In this document: positions 60,393-64,000 of the stretch, one piece after another
Numbering within the stretch: the first letter of the stretch is position 1
Layout of the letters: each line of letters opens with the position of its first letter
From: Bacteroidales bacterium
GTDB lineage: Bacteria; Bacteroidota; Bacteroidia; Bacteroidales; UBA4417
Direction of reading: 5' to 3'
Length of the DNA: 64,000 bases
Assembly: GCA_016707705.1 (NCBI GenBank)
Contig: JADJHD010000012.1
Span: forward strand, 62,001-126,000
Notes under the pieces: generated by a model
Seen by the model: the letters and a program-made list of their open reading frames with translations, nothing else
Told to the model about the DNA's origin: nothing
Databases searched by the model: none
Position numbers and translations under genes: made by a program

Positions 60393-62558
60393 TTAATCTG
60401 CGGCAAGCATTTGTGCTTTTGGAATGGAGAGTGTGAATGTGCTGCCTTCTCCGGGTTTACTTTCAACGATAACCTCTCCGTTATTCTTCTCAATAAATTC
60501 CTTAACCAATAGCAATCCAAGTCCTGTTCCTTTTTCATTGGCTGTTCCAAGAGTCCCTGACTTAACATCGAGCCTGAAGAGATTGCCGAGATTATCAGGG
60601 CTGATACCGACACCAGAGTCCTTGACCTTGATTTTTATTATGCTTGCATTGATCTCAGGACTGACCATGATAGTGCCATTATTCGGGGTGAATTTAACAG
60701 CATTTGATACTAGGTTAATGATGCAAGTATTGAGCATTTCATGGTCAGCCATTACCATAGTGCCCGGTTGAATATGGTTGGAGATGCTGATATCCTTCCG
60801 GATTGCTGCATTCTTAACCAGTTTGATGGCTTCGTTGACTGATTCGGAGATGTCAAATGCAATAGGTTTCAGCTCCATTTTTCCTGTTTGGGTTCTCACC
60901 CATTTCATCAGGTTTTCGAGAAGTTGGTCTGCACTCTGGCAACCATCGTTGATATACTTGAGGTATTTGTATTTTTCTTCTTCCTGCAGATCATCATATC
61001 CATCAAGAATCAGCTCGGACAGGCCTGTTACGGCGCTAATTGGATTCTTAAGGTCGTGACTGATGATGGATAGGAATTTGTCCTTCGAATCATTTGCAAG
61101 TTGCAGTTCCTGTGCTTTTTCACGGATTTCGTGAGTGATTTCATTTAATGCCCGATTGGCTTTCTTTATTCTGCTTCTTGATTTAAACACAAGAAAGATG
61201 ATAAATACCAGTAATAAAGAAATAATTACGATTGCAAGCATTGCAATTTTTTGTTTCCGGATGGTTTCAAGTCCGAGATTGGCTGTGATTTTGAGATTTT
61301 CATTTTCCTGTTCTTCACGTTCAAGATCGTATTTAGCCTGAAGTTCGTAAGAAAGCAGTTCCTTTTGCTTAGCCCTGATTGAATCATCCAAAGCAGCAAC
61401 CAATTCAAGGTTTTTGAGAGCCAGGGATGTTTGGCCTGTAGATTTGTAATAATTGTATTTTATCAGGGAATAATCTCTCAAGATATTACTTGAGCCAAGC
61501 CTATCACTGTAATTGTCCGCTGTTTGAATCAGGGATGCTACTTTTTTATAGTTCCGGGTCCTCATGTTTTGCTCGCAGAGTACATTGAGGGCGATTATAT
61601 AATTATTCCAATCGTCAATCGAGAGGTAAATTTTGCAGGCTTCTGAGAGATACTGCTCCCCTTCATTAATACTATGTTGATCGAAAAGCTTGATATTACC
61701 CAGGTTCAGATAATTATTACCAAGCCATTGCAAGTAGTTGTTTCTTTTATTGATTTCTACTGCCTTATTCAGGTAGTATATGGCTGAATCAGTCTGTTGC
61801 AGATCCCGTTGTATGAGGCCCAGTCCGTTCAATGCTGCTGATTCGTACCTGTCAGAAGATGTTTCCCTGCTGAAAACCAAGCTTTTGATGTAGAATTTAT
61901 GAGCGGTTTTTATGTCACCCAATGAATTGTACAATCCGGCTATGTTGTTGTAGGTTCGCGCCAATCCTAGCTTATTGCCGGTTTGTTCTTCAATCTTGAT
62001 TACTCGTATATAAGTTTCGAGTTCAAGTTTTTTCTCATTGATTTGTCCATAGAGCAGGGCAAGGTTATTTAAAATTCCTGTGGCTTCGGTTTTATCACCA
62101 ATTTTTTCGAATAGCTGAAATGATTTGGTGAAATACCATATTGCCTTGGAGTAGGAATATTTGTCCTCCAGGACCAAAGCCTTGATGTTATATAATTTCG
62201 CCAGTGTAAATGTGTCGCGAAGTGCCGTAGCATAGAGGATCCCTTCGTCTGCATATTTTTCAGCCTCCTTTCCTTTATTTGTTAAGGTAGATAGTGCAGC
62301 CAGATTTTTATCGGCAACAGCTATTCCTTTTGAATATTTTAGAGATAGTGCGAGCTTATGAGCTTCCATTGAGAATTTGAGAGCATCATCCGTGTTTTCG
62401 TATTTTAATTCCCATCCCAGGTTATTGAGAATATCCACTTTTTGCTGCTGATTTGCCTTTGGAAGGAGCGACTTCAGGCTATCAACCGTAGTTGCTCCAA
62501 GTTCAGAGAATGAGCTCAAAATGAAAAGACTTCCTATAAGGATGAGATACTTGTTCAT
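60393..62558 (-). CDS. TPR-repeat sensor histidine kinase
   Basis: From the ATG at 62558 the 721-residue protein has a signal peptide (YLILIGSLFILSSFSELGATT). About 400 residues of periplasmic TPR-like repeats follow (for example KTEATGILNNLALLYGQI and LGLARTYNNIAGLYNSLGDI). A transmembrane helix (AMLAIVIISLLLVFIIFLVF), a coiled segment and a HisKA domain with His501 (IISHDLKNPISAVTGLSEL) come next. The HATPase has the N box (NLVSNAVKFTPNNG), DSGVGISPDNLG and GTGLGLLLVKEF. No receiver domain or response-regulator gene is attached or adjacent. This layout is common in Bacteroidota; the signal is unknown. The frame opens nine codons earlier at 62585. Confidence 0.9.
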   Translation of the reverse strand: MNKYLILIGSLFILSSFSELGATTVDSLKSLLPKANQQQKVDILNNLGWELKYENTDDALKFSMEAHKLALSLKYSKGIAVADKNLAALSTLTNKGKEAEKYADEGILYATALRDTFTLAKLYNIKALVLEDKYSYSKAIWYFTKSFQLFEKIGDKTEATGILNNLALLYGQINEKKLELETYIRVIKIEEQTGNKLGLARTYNNIAGLYNSLGDIKTAHKFYIKSLVFSRETSSDRYESAALNGLGLIQRDLQQTDSAIYYLNKAVEINKRNNYLQWLGNNYLNLGNIKLFDQHSINEGEQYLSEACKIYLSIDDWNNYIIALNVLCEQNMRTRNYKKVASLIQTADNYSDRLGSSNILRDYSLIKYNYYKSTGQTSLALKNLELVAALDDSIRAKQKELLSYELQAKYDLEREEQENENLKITANLGLETIRKQKIAMLAIVIISLLLVFIIFLVFKSRSRIKKANRALNEITHEIREKAQELQLANDSKDKFLSIISHDLKNPISAVTGLSELILDGYDDLQEEEKYKYLKYINDGCQSADQLLENLMKWVRTQTGKMELKPIAFDISESVNEAIKLVKNAAIRKDISISNHIQPGTMVMADHEMLNTCIINLVSNAVKFTPNNGTIMVSPEINASIIKIKVKDSGVGISPDNLGNLFRLDVKSGTLGTANEKGTGLGLLLVKEFIEKNNGEVIVESKPGEGSTFTLSIPKAQMLAAD

Positions 62559-62824
62559 TGTTCGATATTCAATGTTAGTACACACATTGTCAGTCTGATA
62601 TAAAATTGTTACCGGCTCAGCTTGCCATCTGATTTTTAGGCTGAGTATTCTTAAAATCGCTCTGTTTAGAGTTAATTGCCATATATAGGATAAGTAATAC
62701 CTTAATAAGCAGTTAAGTCAATGAGAATTCAGCTTTCCAGAAAGCTGAAAAGAAATAATTGGAAATGAAAAATCGGAGACCTCAGGGATGGATCAGAGAG
62801 TGAGAACTTTTGGCTTTGTTATGG

Positions 62825-63826
62825 CTATAAGCTTATCCCCTCGGTGCAGTTTCTGCAAATTTCAATCTCTTGTCGGTGGTTAAAGAGTTTTTTTCTGAAT
62901 GAAATGTATTTTGGAGAAAGCCAGATTTCTTTGAACGACTGATGTTTCAGATCGCCCATCATATGGGTTGCATCTTTGTCGAAGCAGCAGGGTACAACGT
63001 TTCCATCCCAGGTAATAACAGGAGAATGCCACATTCGGTGGCAATGGTTTGGGAGATTGGATTTAAGTTGCAGTTCTCCTCTTTTGCCAGGCTTATATCG
63101 GGAGAATCCGGAAAGAGAAGTTAGAAATGGGTTCTTATCATGGTTATAGAGCTGTGCGGACTTCAGACTTAGTTTATCTACTTCAAGAGCTTTGGCTTCA
63201 GCTTTCAGAAGCGGAATCTGGTGCTCATTTGTGCCAAGAACCAGGAATTGCAATTCCAGATATGGGGTAGAAGAGTTAAGTTCTTTTTTCCAATGGACGA
63301 TATTCTCGATTCCCTTACGGACTTTTGACAGATCTCCCCCAATCCTGTATTTTGAATAAGTTTCCTGATCAAGTCCGTCCATTGAGATGATAAGCCTGTT
63401 AAGTCCGGATTCAACCAGGGCCTTTGAAATATCTTCATCCAGTAAATTGCCGTTTGTTGAGGTAGTTACATAGATGTTTTTTTGTCTGGCGTACCATATC
63501 ATTTCAGGCAATGATCGGTTCAGGGTCGGCTCACCCTGGAAGTAAAGGGTAAGATATAGAAGGTGGGGACTTAGCTGATCGATAACAGTCTGGTAGAAAT
63601 CCAGATCCAGATGACCGGTTTGTCTGGTAAATTTTCGCATTCCGGAGGGACATTCCGGACAGCGGAGGTTGCAGGAGGTAGTGGGTTCAAAAGCTGCAGC
63701 CCAGGGCAATCCGGCAACTAAAGGTTTGCCCAGTAAACGGCTAAGAAGAAATGAGGATTCATTCAGAATGAAGTTACCTGTTCTGGCCGGAGTAAGAGAA
63801 GAAAGATATTGCAGGAATTCCGGCAT
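62825..63826 (-). CDS. Radical SAM protein with C-terminal SPASM-like cysteines
   Basis: The 333-residue protein (ATG at 63826) has the radical SAM cluster motif CNLRCPEC (Cys52, 56, 59), binding a [4Fe-4S] cluster and S-adenosylmethionine. LYFQGEPTLNRSLPEM, the strand VTTSTNGNLLDE and IISMDGLDQETYSKYRIGG fit the MoaA/SPASM group. The C-terminus has VPCCFDKDATHMMGD and ICRNCTEG, probable ligands of an auxiliary cluster. Members modify peptides, sugars or cofactors; no small precursor gene is seen next to it. A longer start at TTG 63865 is less likely. Confidence 0.86.
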   Translation of the reverse strand: MPEFLQYLSSLTPARTGNFILNESSFLLSRLLGKPLVAGLPWAAAFEPTTSCNLRCPECPSGMRKFTRQTGHLDLDFYQTVIDQLSPHLLYLTLYFQGEPTLNRSLPEMIWYARQKNIYVTTSTNGNLLDEDISKALVESGLNRLIISMDGLDQETYSKYRIGGDLSKVRKGIENIVHWKKELNSSTPYLELQFLVLGTNEHQIPLLKAEAKALEVDKLSLKSAQLYNHDKNPFLTSLSGFSRYKPGKRGELQLKSNLPNHCHRMWHSPVITWDGNVVPCCFDKDATHMMGDLKHQSFKEIWLSPKYISFRKKLFNHRQEIEICRNCTEGISL

Positions 63827-63882
63827 GAAGGAAGCGATTAGAGTTAAAAAAGTCTGAAAAAGCAAAAATTAGGGATGGCTGC

Positions 63883-64000
63883 TCAAATATCTTCTGTAAG
63901 TTTTTTAACTACTCTGAATTTGCTGAAAAACTCTCTGGCAATCACTCTAAGAACAGTATAAACCGGGATTGCAACCAACATACCCCCAATTCCTCCAATA
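63883..64000 (-). CDS. AI-2E-family permease, C-terminal end (truncated by window edge)
   Basis: The frame is open on the minus strand from the window end and stops at 63883. The last 38 residues read IGGIGGMLVAIPVYTVLRVI followed by AREFFSKFRVVKKLTEDI. The G-G-x-x-G-M-L-x-A-I-P-x-Y segment is the last-helix pattern of AI-2E/TqsA-type transporters. Only the tail is present, so the function is tentative; homologues export or move small molecules. Confidence 0.6.
   Translation of the reverse strand, partial: IGGIGGMLVAIPVYTVLRVIAREFFSKFRVVKKLTEDI

Noticed and set aside
1..64000. tRNA, rRNA and riboswitch search by eye
   Set aside because: No T-arm-like GGTTCGAATCC, cobalamin-box or similar consensus was recognised in the gaps; a dedicated covariance search was not possible.

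Overview
The window looks like a chromosomal segment of a Bacteroidota bacterium, most likely a free-living Bacteroidales-type lineage. The support is a GldB-type gliding/type IX secretion (T9SS) lipoprotein, a T9SS C-terminal sorting domain, a DUF5686 protein, an HU-CCDC81/SPOR protein, a DUF2795 protein beside secA, many PorT-type outer-membrane barrels, lipoproteins with a Bacteroidota-style lipobox, and repeated TAnnTTTG promoter boxes. The sequence is AT-leaning throughout. I found no rRNA, tRNA, CRISPR array, prophage or intact insertion sequence. Almost everything is single-copy core or envelope gene content, packed on both strands.

Layout. 1-7.9 kb: end of a TPR protein, gldB, two beta-barrels, nadE, an Fe-S assembly pair (NifU-like and Mrp) and a lipoprotein serine protease. 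7.9-12.5 kb (minus): an alkyltransferase-like protein, trmB, an HU-CCDC81/SPOR protein, kdsB and proS. 12.5-19.2 kb (plus): a Tyr/Ser-rich lipoprotein, a FadL-type porin, an NDH-2 dehydrogenase and a ComM/YifB ATPase. 19.2-25.7 kb: a TlpA-like lipoprotein that has lost a catalytic cysteine, lpxH, pstS with an OprP-type porin, then an FNR-like regulator and an Rrf2 regulator. 25.8-33.6 kb: secreted or cell-surface proteins (GH13 glycosidase, M20 peptidase, a T9SS-exported seven-repeat propeller, an interrupted membrane protein, a DUF6600 protein). 33.7-41.9 kb: dsbD, a TonB-dependent receptor followed by a LytS/LytTR regulator pair, and tilS. 42.3-46 kb: an SGNH-SGNH-MBOAT cassette. 46-53.1 kb: envelope proteins, kdsD, a UbiA-family prenyltransferase and a methyltransferase. 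53.2-60.3 kb: an ABC ATPase, pduO-type adenosyltransferase, a 150-bp inverted-repeat element, DUF2795, secA, pyrH and frr. 60.4-64 kb (minus): a TPR histidine kinase, a radical SAM/SPASM enzyme and the end of an AI-2E-type permease.

How the genes fit together. kdsB, kdsD and lpxH serve Kdo/lipid A synthesis. GldB and the sorting-domain propeller imply a T9SS. dsbD would feed reductant to periplasmic thioredoxin-fold proteins such as the TlpA-like lipoprotein. NifU, Mrp and the two cysteine-bearing regulators all concern Fe-S clusters. The least ordinary parts are the SGNH-SGNH-MBOAT cassette, the receptor plus LytSR cluster, the cysteine-deficient TlpA homologue, the in-frame amber codon at about 31.8 kb, and the inverted-repeat element after the adenosyltransferase gene. 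No clearly new multi-gene defence or mobile system is visible.
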